In this document: positions 26,904 through 37,359 of the stretch, piece by piece | Layout: every line of letters starts with the position of its first letter | How positions within the stretch are numbered: the stretch's first letter is position 1 | Assembly: GCF_015352955.1 (NCBI RefSeq) | Contig: NZ_JACYOX010000019.1 | Coordinates: 39,204-103,203, forward strand | Source: Noviherbaspirillum soli | Lineage (GTDB): Bacteria > Pseudomonadota > Gammaproteobacteria > Burkholderiales > Burkholderiaceae_D | Direction of reading: 5' to 3' | DNA: 64,000 nucleotides | Program-made: the position numbers and the translations under genes | Notes under the pieces: model-generated | Told to the model about the DNA's origin: nothing | The model's input: the letters and a program-made list of their open reading frames with translations, nothing else | The model's database searches: none

Positions 26904-27488
26904 ATGGCCAGCCTCCAGCCCGCGCAGCAACACGCTTCCCCAACGACGCAGAACATTGCCGACCGGGCCGGCCGGCGGGCTCGGCTGCGTGATTACCAGA
27001 CACACCTGGTCGATCGCATGCAGGCCGCGCGCAGCGGCGCCGAGCTCCATCGCAACCAGCTTGGCGTGATGGTCGGCGCAAGCCGTCTGCTGCTGGACCT
27101 GAAGCAGGCCGGTGAAATCATGACCATCGCCGGCATCACGCCGGTGCCGCTCACGCAGGACTGGTATCGCGGCCTGGTGAATGTCCGCGGCAACCTGATC
27201 GGCGTGGTCGATCTCGCCCGTTTCCAGGGCGGAGAAACCACCGTCATCACCAAGGAAAGCCGTATCGTGGCCTTCGCGCCGTTGCTTGGTTTCAACTGCG
27301 GACTGCTGGTGTCGCGGGTGCTGGGCCTGCGCAGCAGCAATGACATGACGTTAAAGAATCCGGCCGCGGCTGCCGATAATGCGTCATGGCTGGGCCGGCA
27401 GCATCTGGACCAGGAGGCGCAGGAATGGACTGAACTGGATCTTTCCCTGATCACGCGGGATTCCCGATTTTTGCATGTAGGTTCATGA
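26904..27488 (+). CDS. pilI: CheW-like coupling protein PilI
   Basis: A 194-residue CheW-domain protein linking the receptor PilJ with the kinase PilL/ChpA. The core signature [27 protein letters not shown] is clear. It has a longer N-terminal tail of about 45 residues than classical CheW, a pattern seen in PilI. ATG at 26904 lies right after the pilH stop. Confidence 0.88.
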   Translation: MASLQPAQQHASPTTQNIADRAGRRARLRDYQTHLVDRMQAARSGAELHRNQLGVMVGASRLLLDLKQAGEIMTIAGITPVPLTQDWYRGLVNVRGNLIGVVDLARFQGGETTVITKESRIVAFAPLLGFNCGLLVSRVLGLRSSNDMTLKNPAAAADNASWLGRQHLDQEAQEWTELDLSLITRDSRFLHVGS

Positions 27489-27540
27489 CCGCCAGGCGGT
27501 CGCGCCTGGAATTACCGTAATCGGCATCAGGAGACTATGC

Positions 27541-29823
27541 ATGGCGTTCAATCTGGATTTCCTCAACAAGCTCAAGAAACAGCGCGCACTGCCTGAACTC
27601 GAGCCTGCGCTTGCCAATACCGCTTCCGCGTCGGCTGCAGTGCCTTCCGCCGGCGCTGGCCGCAAGGCCGGGGAAAAGGACAAGGCAAGGAATGCCGACA
27701 GGCCGGCTGCGTCCGCCGCGGCTGTGAGCGCCAGGTTTTCCCCGTCGATGTTCCGGCGTTTTCCGCTGCAATACCAGATGCGCATCCTGCTCGGCCTGCT
27801 GGGCGGCTCGCTGCTGCTCGGCTCCGGCGCGGTCTGGCTCAATTCGTCCACCTCCAGCATCAACTCGCTGCAGTCGCAGATCGCCGGCAATGCGCTGATG
27901 CACTCGCAGCGTATCGGCAAGGCGGCGCCGAACGCGATCCAGGGTAATGCGTCGGCGTTCTCGCAGCTGGTCGACAGCCGGCGCGAGCTCAACACCGATC
28001 TCGATGTGCTGGCCAACGGCGGCGCCTACCAGGGCCGCTCCATCCCTGGCGCGCGCGGCGAAATCAGCGATATCCTCGCCGAGACGCGCAAGGCCTGGGC
28101 CAGTTCCGACAAGGCCGCGGGCACGGTGCTGAAGCTGCAGAAGGAATTGTCCGGCTTCGGCGCCACGCTGCAGAAGCTCAATGCGCTGTCACCGACGCTG
28201 CTGGAACTGACCGAGCAGATCTCCACGCTCAAGGCCCAGGGCGGCGCTTCGCCGCGTGAAATTGCCGCGGCCGGCCAGCTGGTGATGCTGACCCAGCGTC
28301 TGGGCCGCAGCGCCAACGAATTCCTGACCTCCGAAGGCGTGAATCCGGAAACCGCTTTCCTGCTCGGCAAGGATACCAATACCTTCCGCGACATTACCGA
28401 TGGCTTCCTGAGCGGCAGCGACATCATGCGCCTGTCCGTGACCCGTGATCCGGACACCCGCGAAAAGCTGATGGAGCTGCAAAAGACCTTTGCCGACTAT
28501 CAGAAATCGGTTTCCAGCATTCTCGGCAACCTGCAGAACTTCATCGCCGCCAAGCAGGCGGAGCAGTTGATCTTTACGGAAAACGAAGCGCTCCGCGAGC
28601 GTTTGACCAAGCTGCAGCGCGCCTACCGCGCCCATGAAGAATCGATAGGCTGGACCTTCTGGCCCATGCTGGTCTTCGCGCTGACGGCGCTGCTTTCCGC
28701 TGCCGGCATTGCCCGCGTGCTGCTGCTCGACAGCCGGAACCGTGCGCAGGAAGCGGAAGCGCGGCGTGAATCGGCGGAAGCCCAGCGTCTGGAGGCGCAG
28801 CGCGAAGAAGAGCAGGCCAAGGCCGCCAATGACCAGAACCAGGCGGCGATTCTGCGGCTGATGAATGAACTGCAGGAGGTGGCTGACGGCGACCTGACCG
28901 TGCAGGCCACGGTGTCGGAAGACATTACCGGCGCGATCGCCGATTCGCTGAACTACACGGTCGAGGAATTGCGCGGCCTGGTCGGACGTGTCACCAAGAC
29001 CGCCGAGCAGGTTCGCTCGGCATCGAACGAAGCGCAGAATATTTCCGCCGAACTGCTGGATGCATCCCAAAAGCAGTCCAGGGAAATTCAGGAAACCGGC
29101 CAGGCGGTATTGCAGATGGCGAGCCAGATTACCGAAGTCTCGCGTTCGGCCAGCGAATCCGCTGAGGTGGCCCGCCACTCGGTGACTGCCGCGGAGCAGG
29201 GATCGCGCGCGGTGGAAAACGCGATCAAGGGCATGACGGAGATTCGCGAGCAGATCCAGGAAACATCGAAGCGCATCAAGCGGCTGGGCGAATCCTCGCA
29301 GGAAATCGGCGAGATCACCGAGCTGATTTCCGACATTACCGAACAGACCAACGTGCTGGCGCTCAATGCCGCGATCCAGGCCGCTTCCGCCGGCGAGGCG
29401 GGACGCGGCTTCTCGGTGGTGGCGGAAGAAGTGCAGCGGCTGGCGGAACGTTCCGCCGAAGCGACCAAGCAGATCGGCGCGCTGGTGCGCACCATTCAGA
29501 CCGATACCCACGATGCCGTGGCGGCAATGGAAAAGTCCACCCAGGGCGTGGTCGAGGGGGCTCGCCTGTCGGACGCCGCCGGTGCCGCGCTGCTGGATAT
29601 CCGCCGGGTTTCCAATCAGCTGGCGGAACTGATTCAGGAGATTTCCGCGGCCACGGGGCGCCAGGCGCAGTCGGCCAGCAGCGTCGCCGGCAACATCCAG
29701 AATATTCTGACAGTGACCGAACATACGCAGCAGGGCACGCAACAGACCGCGCAATCCATTCATACGCTTTCCCAGCTGGCGGAGGAACTGAAGAATTCCG
29801 TATCCCGCTTCCGTGTTGCGTAG
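27541..29823 (+). CDS. pilJ: Methyl-accepting chemotaxis protein PilJ
   Basis: The receptor of the pilus chemosensory array, 760 residues. After a Lys/Ala-rich cytoplasmic N-terminus a first membrane helix lies near 85-100 ([19 protein letters not shown]), a large mostly periplasmic region with two PilJ-type four-helix modules follows to about 365, then a second membrane helix ([23 protein letters not shown]), a HAMP region and the signalling coiled coil. The hairpin tip is [27 protein letters not shown], slightly different from the usual AAIEAARAGE. Position after pilI fits the standard operon. Confidence 0.93.
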   Translation: MAFNLDFLNKLKKQRALPELEPALANTASASAAVPSAGAGRKAGEKDKARNADRPAASAAAVSARFSPSMFRRFPLQYQMRILLGLLGGSLLLGSGAVWLNSSTSSINSLQSQIAGNALMHSQRIGKAAPNAIQGNASAFSQLVDSRRELNTDLDVLANGGAYQGRSIPGARGEISDILAETRKAWASSDKAAGTVLKLQKELSGFGATLQKLNALSPTLLELTEQISTLKAQGGASPREIAAAGQLVMLTQRLGRSANEFLTSEGVNPETAFLLGKDTNTFRDITDGFLSGSDIMRLSVTRDPDTREKLMELQKTFADYQKSVSSILGNLQNFIAAKQAEQLIFTENEALRERLTKLQRAYRAHEESIGWTFWPMLVFALTALLSAAGIARVLLLDSRNRAQEAEARRESAEAQRLEAQREEEQAKAANDQNQAAILRLMNELQEVADGDLTVQATVSEDITGAIADSLNYTVEELRGLVGRVTKTAEQVRSASNEAQNISAELLDASQKQSREIQETGQAVLQMASQITEVSRSASESAEVARHSVTAAEQGSRAVENAIKGMTEIREQIQETSKRIKRLGESSQEIGEITELISDITEQTNVLALNAAIQAASAGEAGRGFSVVAEEVQRLAERSAEATKQIGALVRTIQTDTHDAVAAMEKSTQGVVEGARLSDAAGAALLDIRRVSNQLAELIQEISAATGRQAQSASSVAGNIQNILTVTEHTQQGTQQTAQSIHTLSQLAEELKNSVSRFRVA

Positions 29824-29920
29824 CGCCAGCCCAACGATGTCGCGGCCGGGCACTGCACCCTGACCAGGCGCATCCGATGCAGGGGCGCGCATCGTACCCA
29901 TTTGAAACCATGAGGCATTC

Positions 29921-32900
29921 ATGAGCAGCCATTCTTCCAATCCGGGTGCCCTGGATCAATTCGATACCGGACCCTTGTCCTGGGTGATGGAAGAGATCCG
30001 CGCCAGCCTGACGCGTGCCAGCGCCCTTGGCCTTTCGGCCAGCGGTGAGGAGTCCGATGCCCGGGCCACGTCGCTGCGCCAGGCCGGCGCGCTACTGCAC
30101 CAGGCGCGCGGCGCATTGCAGATCGTTGACATAGCGGGCGCACCGCAGCTAATCGAAGCAATGGAAGAGCTTCTGACACGTGCCGCCGATGCCGAAGCAG
30201 CGTCGGAAGGAGAAAGCCTTGCAGCAGTGGCTGCCGGCTGTCGTGCCCTGATCGAATACCTGGATGAACTGCTGGCCGGCGTTGCGCCGCAGGCGCTCAG
30301 GCTGTATCCCTATTTCCGCGACCTGCAGCAGGCACGCGGGATAAGCCGGGTACATCCTTCCGATCTCTATTTTCCCGACCTGACGATCAGGCCCAGGCTG
30401 GCCACGCCGGCAGTGGCCGCCAGTGCAGCAGACGTGGCGCAGTTGCGTCAGCGGTTCGAGAAGGCATTGCTGCCCCTGCTCAAGAGCACCGATGCGCAAG
30501 CCGAGAAAAGCAGCGCCGCGGTGCTGGCCGACGTGCTGGCCGATTTCGTGCGGCGTGCGCCAGGAAGGCTGGGGCAGGCCTACTGGTGGGTGCTGCATGG
30601 TTTCGCCGCCGGCGTGGCAACCGGAGAAATCAGTCCCGCGGTCCATGTCAAGCAGCTGTTCGGGCGCATCAACATGCAGTTGCGCAAGCTCGACGATGCG
30701 CCTTCCGAAACCAGCGAGCGCCTGCTCAGGGATGCGTTGTTCTTTATCGCGACAGCCGCAGACCCGTCGCCGAAACTGCAGCAGATCCGCCAGGTGTATG
30801 GCCTTTCCGCGATCAATCCTGATGAGGTGGAAATCGCTCGCTACGGTCTGGTTGACAGCGCCATCCTGCACAACGCAAGAGAGCGCCTGCAGGCCGCCAA
30901 GGCAGCATGGGACCGTGTCGCTGCCGGAGATATGCAGGCCGGCGCAAGCTTTGCGCAGGAGATTGCCGTCCTTGCCGAACTGGTAGCTGGCCTGCGGTTG
31001 CTTTCATTGGACGACTTGACACAGCAGTTGCGTCGCAGCGCCGATCAGCACCGCGCAACGCAGGACGAAGCCCTGGCGCTGGATGTCGCCGCCAGCCTGC
31101 TTTTCCTGGAAAACGCATTGCGCCATGGCGCGCGCTCCAGCGCCAGCATGCATGCCACTGCGGCCAGCCTGGCTGCGCGCCTGGCAGCACGGCTGGATGG
31201 CGTCGCGCCGGCCGGCCAGGCGCGATGGCTGGACCAGTTTTCCCGCGATGCCCAGCAGCGCGATACGGTCGCCGCGCTTGCAGATGAAATGCGCGGCAAC
31301 CTGGCGCAGGTTGAAAAGCTGCTAGATGAATTTTTCAGCAATTCCGCCAAGCGTACCGCGCTGGCGCCGATCGACGGCATCCTGCACCAGATCGAGGGCG
31401 GGTTGTCCATCCTCGATCTCGATCAGGCCGTGCTTGCAGTACGCAATGTGCGCGCGCAGGTTGCGGAATTTGCCCTGCCGGAATTCGAGGGCGAGCCTGG
31501 CCGGCCCGAATTCCAGCAGGTGGCGCGTAACCTGGGGCTGCTCAGTTTCTTTCTGGAGAGCTTGCGGGTGGATAGTGAGGCGGCGAAAGGCCGTTTCGTA
31601 TTCGATATCCATAGCGGCTTGTTCAGAAACGTCAATGTGCCGCGAGGCCAGGGCAGGGAGGTTGATGTCGCTGTCGTAGCGGAGTCACAAGGCGCTGCCA
31701 TGCCGGGGGCCGACGCTGTGCTGGCTGAACCAGCAACTGCGGATGCCGCCAAGCCAGCTGCGCCTCTGGAAACGGAGGCCGCCAAACCGGCGACGGACTT
31801 GTCTCAGCCACTGCATGCTGAAACGGTGACAGCGTCGTCCCCAATCGCGGCGGAAGCCGACGCCGCCGACACGGCAATGCCAGCCCCGGCGGTGCCGATG
31901 GCAGCCGCCATGATTGCCGACGGCCCGGACTGGCAACGCACTGCCGCCAGCCACCCGTCAGCAGAAGGCCCTGTACCGGCAGAGCAGGCGCACGGGTTCG
32001 TGGCTGCACCAGACCCGGTACCGACGCCGATAGCCGAAAGCACGTCGGACGAAGCGGTCGACGCCGAATTGCTGGAAATCTTCCTGGGCGAAGCCGAAGA
32101 GGTGCTGGAAAATGTCGCGACTAACCTGCCGCTGCTGCGCATGGCGCCACATGATCAGGCCAGCCTGACCACGTTGCGGCGGGCTTTCCATACGCTCAAG
32201 GGCAGCGGCCGCATGGTTGGGCTCAATGCATTCGGCGAAGCCGCATGGGGACTGGAAAAGACCTTGAACCTGGCCCTGTCGGATGGCACGCCCGCCAGCA
32301 CCGATCTGTGCGACCTGATCGAGCGGGCGCATCGCGAATTGAGCGCCTGGGTGACCGACCTGAAGCAGGAAGGCTCGTCTGCACGCCGCCCCGACGCATT
32401 GGTATTCGCCGCTGAGGCAGTGCGCGATGGCGGCAAGTTGCCTGCCGAGGAAGCTGCGCCATTGGCCGCGCCCGCCAAGGCGGTGTCGGTATTGCCTGAT
32501 CAGTCCGGAGCCGCTGGCGAAGCACCGTACCATTCTGAAACGCTGGAAAACGTCGAAGCGGTCGCGTTGATGCTTGAAATCGGGCAGGCGCCTGCCGCCG
32601 GGATCGAGCACGCCGGACTGGACGCATTCGCCACTGCCGGTCATGCGGATCATGTCGCGCTCCCACAGAGGGAACTGGCGGACCTGCTGTCCCCTGAGCA
32701 TCTGCAGGCACACCCGATGGAAGCGATTCCAGCGCAAGAGGATCTGTTGCCTGCCGTCGGGGAAGTCCAGTTGCCCGAACTGCCGGCACTGGAAGAAGCC
32801 GGCGTTTCGGACACCGAAGCGCTGCTGGATGACATCCAGGAACCGACGATTCCCGACCAGACGACCGATGCGACGCAGCTGGTGGAAATGGAAATGCGGG

Positions 32901-35900
32901 ACGACACGGTGCAAGCGCATGCAGACGATGCCAGCATCGACGACATGACGCCGGCGCATCCGGCCGAAACCGTGCCCATGGCGCAGGTAATCAGTTTCCC
33001 CGAAGTGCATCCGGTGGAAACCCGGCTGGACGACAGCATCAAGCGCATCGGTAATCTCGAAATCAGTGTGCCGCTGCACAATATCTACCTGGCCGAGACC
33101 GACGACCTGGTACGGGTGCTGGCTCAGGATCTGTCCGAATGGCGGCATGAGGCCGGCCGCACCGTCAACACGGTTGCCGTACACGCGGCGCATTCTCTGG
33201 CCGGCAGTTCAGCCACGGTAGGCTTCGTTCCCCTGCAGGAAGTCGCCTACGCGCTGGAGCGGGTGCTGCAGGCACTGGCGCGCAAGCCAGTTCCCTTGAG
33301 CGTTCAGGAATTCGATGCCCTCGACGCTGCAGTCGGCGAGCTCAAGCAGATGCTGCGGCAGTTTGCATTGGGCGACATGCCGCCAGCCGCGCCGTACCAG
33401 GTCCGCATCCTGGAAGAGATGCGCCAGCAGGTCATGGCGCGCGCCGCCACGGTGGTTGTGGAAGTGCAATCCGCCTTGCCTGCCTTCATTGCCGAGGAAG
33501 CCAGGCAATCAGGCGATGCCGCTGCGGACATGAGCGGGCTTGCCGAACCCGATCAGGTCGAGGCGGCAGACCCAGGCATTCCCGGCGCCAGGACGCGGCC
33601 GCTGGCAGGTTTTGGCAGCCAGGCATCAGCCGGCGCCGACCTCGCCCCGACGCCGGAAACCGGTGCGGCCATAGAGCCGTCAGCGGACGCCGGCCGCATG
33701 CCGTACGATGAACTCGATCCGGATCTCCTGCCGGTCTTCCTGGAGGAGGCCAGCGACCTGCTGCCCCAGATCCAGTTGCTGCTGCGCGCCTGGCAGGCTG
33801 AACCGGCGTCCCGGGAGCCGGTGCAGGGCTTGCTACGCCTGCTGCATACCGTCAAGGGCAGCGCCAGGATGGCCGGCGCAATGCGCCTGGGCCAGCAGAT
33901 GCACGATATGGAAAGCCGGATCGAGCAGGTCAGCGCGGTCGGAACGCCGACGCCCGCCGTGTTCGAAGATCTGCTGGGCCGCTTCGATGTCGGCCTGTAT
34001 CTGCATGACCAGTTGCAGAACCCGGAAGCCGGCAAGCTGGCGCCCGCGGTGGTCCACGGCGCGGTATCGAGCGCCGTTGTCGCCGAAGCTCCCGCCGAAA
34101 AAAACCATGCTTCCGCCAGCGCGCCGCTGCTGCGGGTGCGCGTGGATATCGTCGACCGGCTCGTCAATCAGGCCGGCGAAGTATCGATTTCCCGCTCGCG
34201 GGTGGAGAATGGCGTCTCAGGCCTCAACCAGTCGCTGTCCGAACTGACGGACAACGTGACGCGTCTGCGTTCCCAATTGCGGGAACTGGAAATCCAGGCC
34301 GAAAGCCAGATGGCCTCCCAGATGGCGCATTCGGCCGAGCGAGGATTCGATCCGCTTGAATTCGACCGTTTCACCCGGCTGCAGGAATTGACCCGGATGA
34401 TTACCGAAACCGTGAGCGACGTCTCCTCGGTGCAGCAGAACCTGGTGCGTGGCGTGGAACAGGCCAGTGCCGACCTGCAGCAGCAATCGCGCCTGACGCG
34501 CGACCTGCAGCAGGATCTGATGCGGGTGCGCATGGTGCAGTTCGGCAGCGTGGCCGAGCGGCTGTACCGGGTCACACGCCAGGCAGCCAAGGAACTCGAC
34601 AAGCGGGTCAACCTCGACATTCGCGGCGGCGCCGTGGAAATCGACCGTGGCGTGCTGGAAAAGATGGCCGGCCCGTTCGAACACCTGCTGCGCAATGCCA
34701 TCGTGCACGGCATCGAGAGCAGGGAAGAGCGGCTGGCGGCGGGCAAGAAGGACATCGGCGAACTGAAGGTTGAAATCCGCCAGGAAGGCAATGAAGTCGT
34801 CATCCAGTTTTCCGACGATGGCCGTGGCCTCGACCTTGCGCGCATCCGTGCCAGGGCCGAGGCCGCGGGCTTTCTGGAACCGCATGCCTCGCCCAGCGAC
34901 GCCGAACTGCGGGAACTGGTCTTCCATCCCGGTTTTTCCACCGCGCAGGATGTAACCGAGCTGGCCGGACGCGGCATCGGCATGGACGTGGTGCGCTCCG
35001 AAGCCGCCGGGCTGGGCGGCCGCGTGGCCATCGACAGCCAGCCCGGCCACGGCGCCACCTTCATGGTCAGGCTGCCGCTGACGCTGGCGGTGACGCAGGT
35101 GGTGGTGCTGACCACCGGCGGCAATACCTATGCGGTGCCCTCGGTGCTGGTGGAGCAGGTGCAGCAGCTGAAGGCCGGCGCGCTGGCCGATGCCTATGCC
35201 GAAGGCGCGGTAACCTGGCGCGGCGAGCAGGTGCCGCTTTACTACCTGTCCGAACTGCTGGGTGACGGCAAGGCATCGCCGGTGACGCAGCAATACTCGC
35301 CATTGCTGATTCTGAAAAGCGGCGAAAGCCGGGTGGCGGTGCATGTGGACGATGTGCTGGGCAACCGCGAGGTCGTGGTCAAGAACGTCGGGCCGCAACT
35401 GGCGCGGATGGCGGGCGTGGCCGGCGCCACGGTGCTGGGCTCCGGCGATATCGTGCTGATTCTTGACCCGGTGCCGCTGGCGCAGCGTCTGCTGGAAACA
35501 GCGCCACGTTCCCGGCAGGGCGCCAGGCCGGCGTCCGGGCAGGCGTCACACGCGCCGCACAGCCAGCCGATCGTGATGGTGGTGGACGACTCATTGACGG
35601 TGCGCCGCGTGACCCAGCGTTTCCTGACGCGCGAAGGCTACCAGGTAATGCTGGCCAAGGATGGCGTGGATGCGCTGGAACAGCTGCAGACGGTCACGCC
35701 GGACCTGATGCTGGTGGATATCGAAATGCCGCGCATGGACGGTTTCGACCTGACCCGCAACGTGCGCGGCGACAGCCGCACCCGGCACATTCCCATCATC
35801 ATGATCACCTCGCGCACCGCCACCAAGCATCGCAACTATGCAATGGACCTGGGCGTGAACGAGTATCTGGGCAAACCCTATCAGGAAGCCGACCTGCTGA

Positions 35901-35953
35901 AGTTCGTCCTTGCGTTCACCGGGCGCGAGATGCCGGCGGCGGCGGGGCAATAA
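29921..35953 (+). CDS. pilL: Hybrid CheA-type histidine kinase PilL/ChpA
   Basis: A very large kinase of 2010 residues that drives PilG and PilH. Three clear Hpt domains are visible with candidate phospho-histidines H757 (FHTLKGSGRM), H1091 (HAAHSLAGSSATVGF) and H1309 (LHTVKGSARM); the first 700 residues are helical and may hold degenerate Hpt modules. Between them lie Ala/Pro/Glu-rich linkers. The P3-P5 core starts near 1410, with N1592 (LLRNAIVHGIE), DDGRGLD and GRGIGMDVV boxes. A CheW-like domain follows, then a C-terminal receiver (VDDSLTVRRV, Asp1933). P. aeruginosa ChpA is longer, with more Hpt sites. No pilK methyltransferase gene is present; a palindrome follows the stop. Confidence 0.93.
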   Translation: MSSHSSNPGALDQFDTGPLSWVMEEIRASLTRASALGLSASGEESDARATSLRQAGALLHQARGALQIVDIAGAPQLIEAMEELLTRAADAEAASEGESLAAVAAGCRALIEYLDELLAGVAPQALRLYPYFRDLQQARGISRVHPSDLYFPDLTIRPRLATPAVAASAADVAQLRQRFEKALLPLLKSTDAQAEKSSAAVLADVLADFVRRAPGRLGQAYWWVLHGFAAGVATGEISPAVHVKQLFGRINMQLRKLDDAPSETSERLLRDALFFIATAADPSPKLQQIRQVYGLSAINPDEVEIARYGLVDSAILHNARERLQAAKAAWDRVAAGDMQAGASFAQEIAVLAELVAGLRLLSLDDLTQQLRRSADQHRATQDEALALDVAASLLFLENALRHGARSSASMHATAASLAARLAARLDGVAPAGQARWLDQFSRDAQQRDTVAALADEMRGNLAQVEKLLDEFFSNSAKRTALAPIDGILHQIEGGLSILDLDQAVLAVRNVRAQVAEFALPEFEGEPGRPEFQQVARNLGLLSFFLESLRVDSEAAKGRFVFDIHSGLFRNVNVPRGQGREVDVAVVAESQGAAMPGADAVLAEPATADAAKPAAPLETEAAKPATDLSQPLHAETVTASSPIAAEADAADTAMPAPAVPMAAAMIADGPDWQRTAASHPSAEGPVPAEQAHGFVAAPDPVPTPIAESTSDEAVDAELLEIFLGEAEEVLENVATNLPLLRMAPHDQASLTTLRRAFHTLKGSGRMVGLNAFGEAAWGLEKTLNLALSDGTPASTDLCDLIERAHRELSAWVTDLKQEGSSARRPDALVFAAEAVRDGGKLPAEEAAPLAAPAKAVSVLPDQSGAAGEAPYHSETLENVEAVALMLEIGQAPAAGIEHAGLDAFATAGHADHVALPQRELADLLSPEHLQAHPMEAIPAQEDLLPAVGEVQLPELPALEEAGVSDTEALLDDIQEPTIPDQTTDATQLVEMEMRDDTVQAHADDASIDDMTPAHPAETVPMAQVISFPEVHPVETRLDDSIKRIGNLEISVPLHNIYLAETDDLVRVLAQDLSEWRHEAGRTVNTVAVHAAHSLAGSSATVGFVPLQEVAYALERVLQALARKPVPLSVQEFDALDAAVGELKQMLRQFALGDMPPAAPYQVRILEEMRQQVMARAATVVVEVQSALPAFIAEEARQSGDAAADMSGLAEPDQVEAADPGIPGARTRPLAGFGSQASAGADLAPTPETGAAIEPSADAGRMPYDELDPDLLPVFLEEASDLLPQIQLLLRAWQAEPASREPVQGLLRLLHTVKGSARMAGAMRLGQQMHDMESRIEQVSAVGTPTPAVFEDLLGRFDVGLYLHDQLQNPEAGKLAPAVVHGAVSSAVVAEAPAEKNHASASAPLLRVRVDIVDRLVNQAGEVSISRSRVENGVSGLNQSLSELTDNVTRLRSQLRELEIQAESQMASQMAHSAERGFDPLEFDRFTRLQELTRMITETVSDVSSVQQNLVRGVEQASADLQQQSRLTRDLQQDLMRVRMVQFGSVAERLYRVTRQAAKELDKRVNLDIRGGAVEIDRGVLEKMAGPFEHLLRNAIVHGIESREERLAAGKKDIGELKVEIRQEGNEVVIQFSDDGRGLDLARIRARAEAAGFLEPHASPSDAELRELVFHPGFSTAQDVTELAGRGIGMDVVRSEAAGLGGRVAIDSQPGHGATFMVRLPLTLAVTQVVVLTTGGNTYAVPSVLVEQVQQLKAGALADAYAEGAVTWRGEQVPLYYLSELLGDGKASPVTQQYSPLLILKSGESRVAVHVDDVLGNREVVVKNVGPQLARMAGVAGATVLGSGDIVLILDPVPLAQRLLETAPRSRQGARPASGQASHAPHSQPIVMVVDDSLTVRRVTQRFLTREGYQVMLAKDGVDALEQLQTVTPDLMLVDIEMPRMDGFDLTRNVRGDSRTRHIPIIMITSRTATKHRNYAMDLGVNEYLGKPYQEADLLKFVLAFTGREMPAAAGQ

Positions 35954-35992
35954 ATCGGGGTGCGTCCTGTTGTCCGCTTTTCTTGATCAACC

Positions 35993-36027
35993 AATGGCGG
36001 AATGCTCCCGCGGGGTATTCCGCCATT
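35993..36027. repeat. REP-like palindrome after pilL
   Basis: AATGGCGGAAT and ATTCCGCCATT flank a core of GCTCCCGCGGGGT. The core resembles the GGxGxAATxCCC...GGGTATTxCxCC palindromes seen at 40.8-41.0 kb and 52.8 kb. It may also end the pil transcript. Confidence 0.6.
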
Positions 36028-36364
36028 GCTGTCCGGCACACTGTCTGCTACGGCCCTGAAGGTTGCCTTGAGGTGTACTGTCAATAGCGGACACCCTCGT
36101 GTCAGGCGGCCTGCCGATGTTTGAAAGTTTCAGCAAACACTGTAGGGGACAGGTAGCCAAGGCGTGAATGGCGCCGCTGGCGGCTGTAAAAAATCTCGAT
36201 GTATTTCTGGACCGCTGCCTTGGCATGGGCACGCGTTTCATAATGCTGGTGATGTGTCAGTTCATTTTTCAGGCTGCCCCAGAAGCTGTCCATCGGTGCG
36301 TTATCGAAGCAATTTCCTTTGCGCGACATGGATGCTTGCATGCCAAACTGGTCCAGTAACTTGC

Positions 36365-36412
36365 GATAGGCATGCGCACAGATAGGCATGCGCACAGATA
36401 GGCATGCGCACA
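36365..36412. repeat. Three tandem copies of a 16-base unit
   Basis: GATAGGCATGCGCACA is repeated three times without change or gaps. One copy is the normal coding sequence of orfB; the other two shift the frame. The unit contains the palindrome TGCGCA and GCATGC, which may favour slippage. Confidence 0.95.
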
Positions 36413-36987
36413 ATATTGACTTCCCCTATCCGAATGATGGATCAGTCCCGCTGGTGGTCGCTTGTTGCGCACAGCTTGCCAGAGTGCCCTGGCCGTCAAC
36501 TCCTGCGTCATGCGCTCGTCCATCGCATAGCCGACGATTTCACATGTGAAGACATCCTTCACGCCAGCCAGGTAAAGCCAGCCTTCCCGAGTGGGCAGAT
36601 AAGTGATATCGGTCAGCCACATTTCATTTGGGCGGGTCGGCATAAATACTTGGGCCAGCAGGTTGGGCGCCACCGGCAGGTCATGCCGGGAATTGGTCGT
36701 GGCTGTGAACTTGCGTTTTTGCTTGCAGCGCAAGCCCAATTCCTGTCGTAGCCGTCCAATACGATCCCGCCCAGCCGGGAACCCTTGTGCCGCCAGCTCT
36801 GGCTGCAGCCGGCGTACGCCGTAGGTTTCACGGCTCTGCCGGTGTGCTGCCTTGATGGCCACCTTCAGTCGTTCGTCAGCTTGCTGGCGTTGTGACGGCT
36901 TGCGGGCAAGCCAGGCATAGAAGCCGCTGCGCGAGACGTCAAACACACGGCACAGCAATGCAATCGGGTAGTCGAGCCGCATCGTCT

Positions 36988-37320
36988 TCAATTGCGCGTA
37001 CCGGGCAGCGACTCCCGAGCAAAGTACGCGGTGGCCTTTTTTAAGACTTCCTTCTCCATGCGCTCCACCGCGAGCTCACGGCGCAACCTGGCGTTCTCCG
37101 CTTCCAAGTCAGCAACGCTACGACTACCGGGGGCTGAGGTTGATGCTGTTGATCCCCGGTTGGCAGCCGCGACCCAGTTCGCCAGCGTCCCTTTGGGCAC
37201 TGACAGCCGCTGCGCCGCCACTTCCAGCGATAGTCCCTGTTCCAATACCAGCTTGACCGCTTCCGCGCGAAACTCGGGCGTATAGGTCCTCAAATCTGTT
37301 CTCGTCATGCTTTCTCCCAT
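36988..37320 (-). CDS. IS3-family transposase OrfA
   Basis: A 110-residue protein with an N-terminal HTH_Tnp_1 domain (TPEFRAEAVKLVLEQGLSLEVAAQRL) and a leucine-zipper-like helix (VADLEAENARLRRELAVERMEKEVLKKA). It appears intact. Near its 3' end it carries AAAAAAG (37036-37042 on the minus strand), the standard slip site, and the -1 frame is open from there into orfB. Alone it would be a DNA-binding inhibitor of transposition. Confidence 0.88.
   Translation of the reverse strand: MGESMTRTDLRTYTPEFRAEAVKLVLEQGLSLEVAAQRLSVPKGTLANWVAAANRGSTASTSAPGSRSVADLEAENARLRRELAVERMEKEVLKKATAYFARESLPGTRN
37036..37042 (-). promoter_or_regulatory. A6G programmed -1 frameshift site of the IS3 element
   Basis: AAAAAAG read on the minus strand. 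OrfA is in one frame, and the frame one base back (KKGHRVLCSGVAARYAQLKT) is free of stops up to the orfB ATG, as expected for OrfAB fusion. Confidence 0.7.
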
Positions 37321-37359
37321 TGACTCAGTTTATCAAACGGGAGCGTCCACAAAAGTCAG

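Larger units (their letters stand above)
36102..37042 (-). pseudogene. IS3-family transposase OrfB, frameshifted
   Basis: The DDE integrase half of the transposase. From the N-terminal HTH_21-like region (DVSRSGFYAWLARKPSQRQQ) the frame passes the first catalytic Asp (WLTDITYLPT) and the second (HHSDRGSQYCAHAY) and then leaves frame. The rest, with the catalytic Glu region (NAPMDSFWGSLKNEL), resumes in another frame down to 36102. The cause is visible: two extra 16-base copies (32 bases) within the HAY codons; removing them restores CAHAYRKLLDQFGM. The frame is open back to the A6G slip site at 37042, so OrfAB would arise by -1 frameshifting. Confidence 0.88.
36079..37359 (-). mobile_element. 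IS3-family insertion sequence (inactivated)
   Basis: About 1.28 kb with two overlapping transposase frames on the minus strand. The ends begin TG and finish CA and are imperfect inverted repeats: TGTCAATAGCGGACACCCTC on the left against TGACTTTTGTGGACGCTCCC on the right, with 15 of the first 24 positions equal. No flanking direct repeat is evident. The element lies directly against the C-terminal relic of an IS4-type transposase, which suggests it inserted there and that flanking DNA was later lost. orfB is broken by a 16-base tandem triplication. Confidence 0.85.

Noticed and set aside
28189..29940. A 583-residue open frame on the minus strand
   Set aside because: Antisense to pilJ, no domain, no ribosome site.
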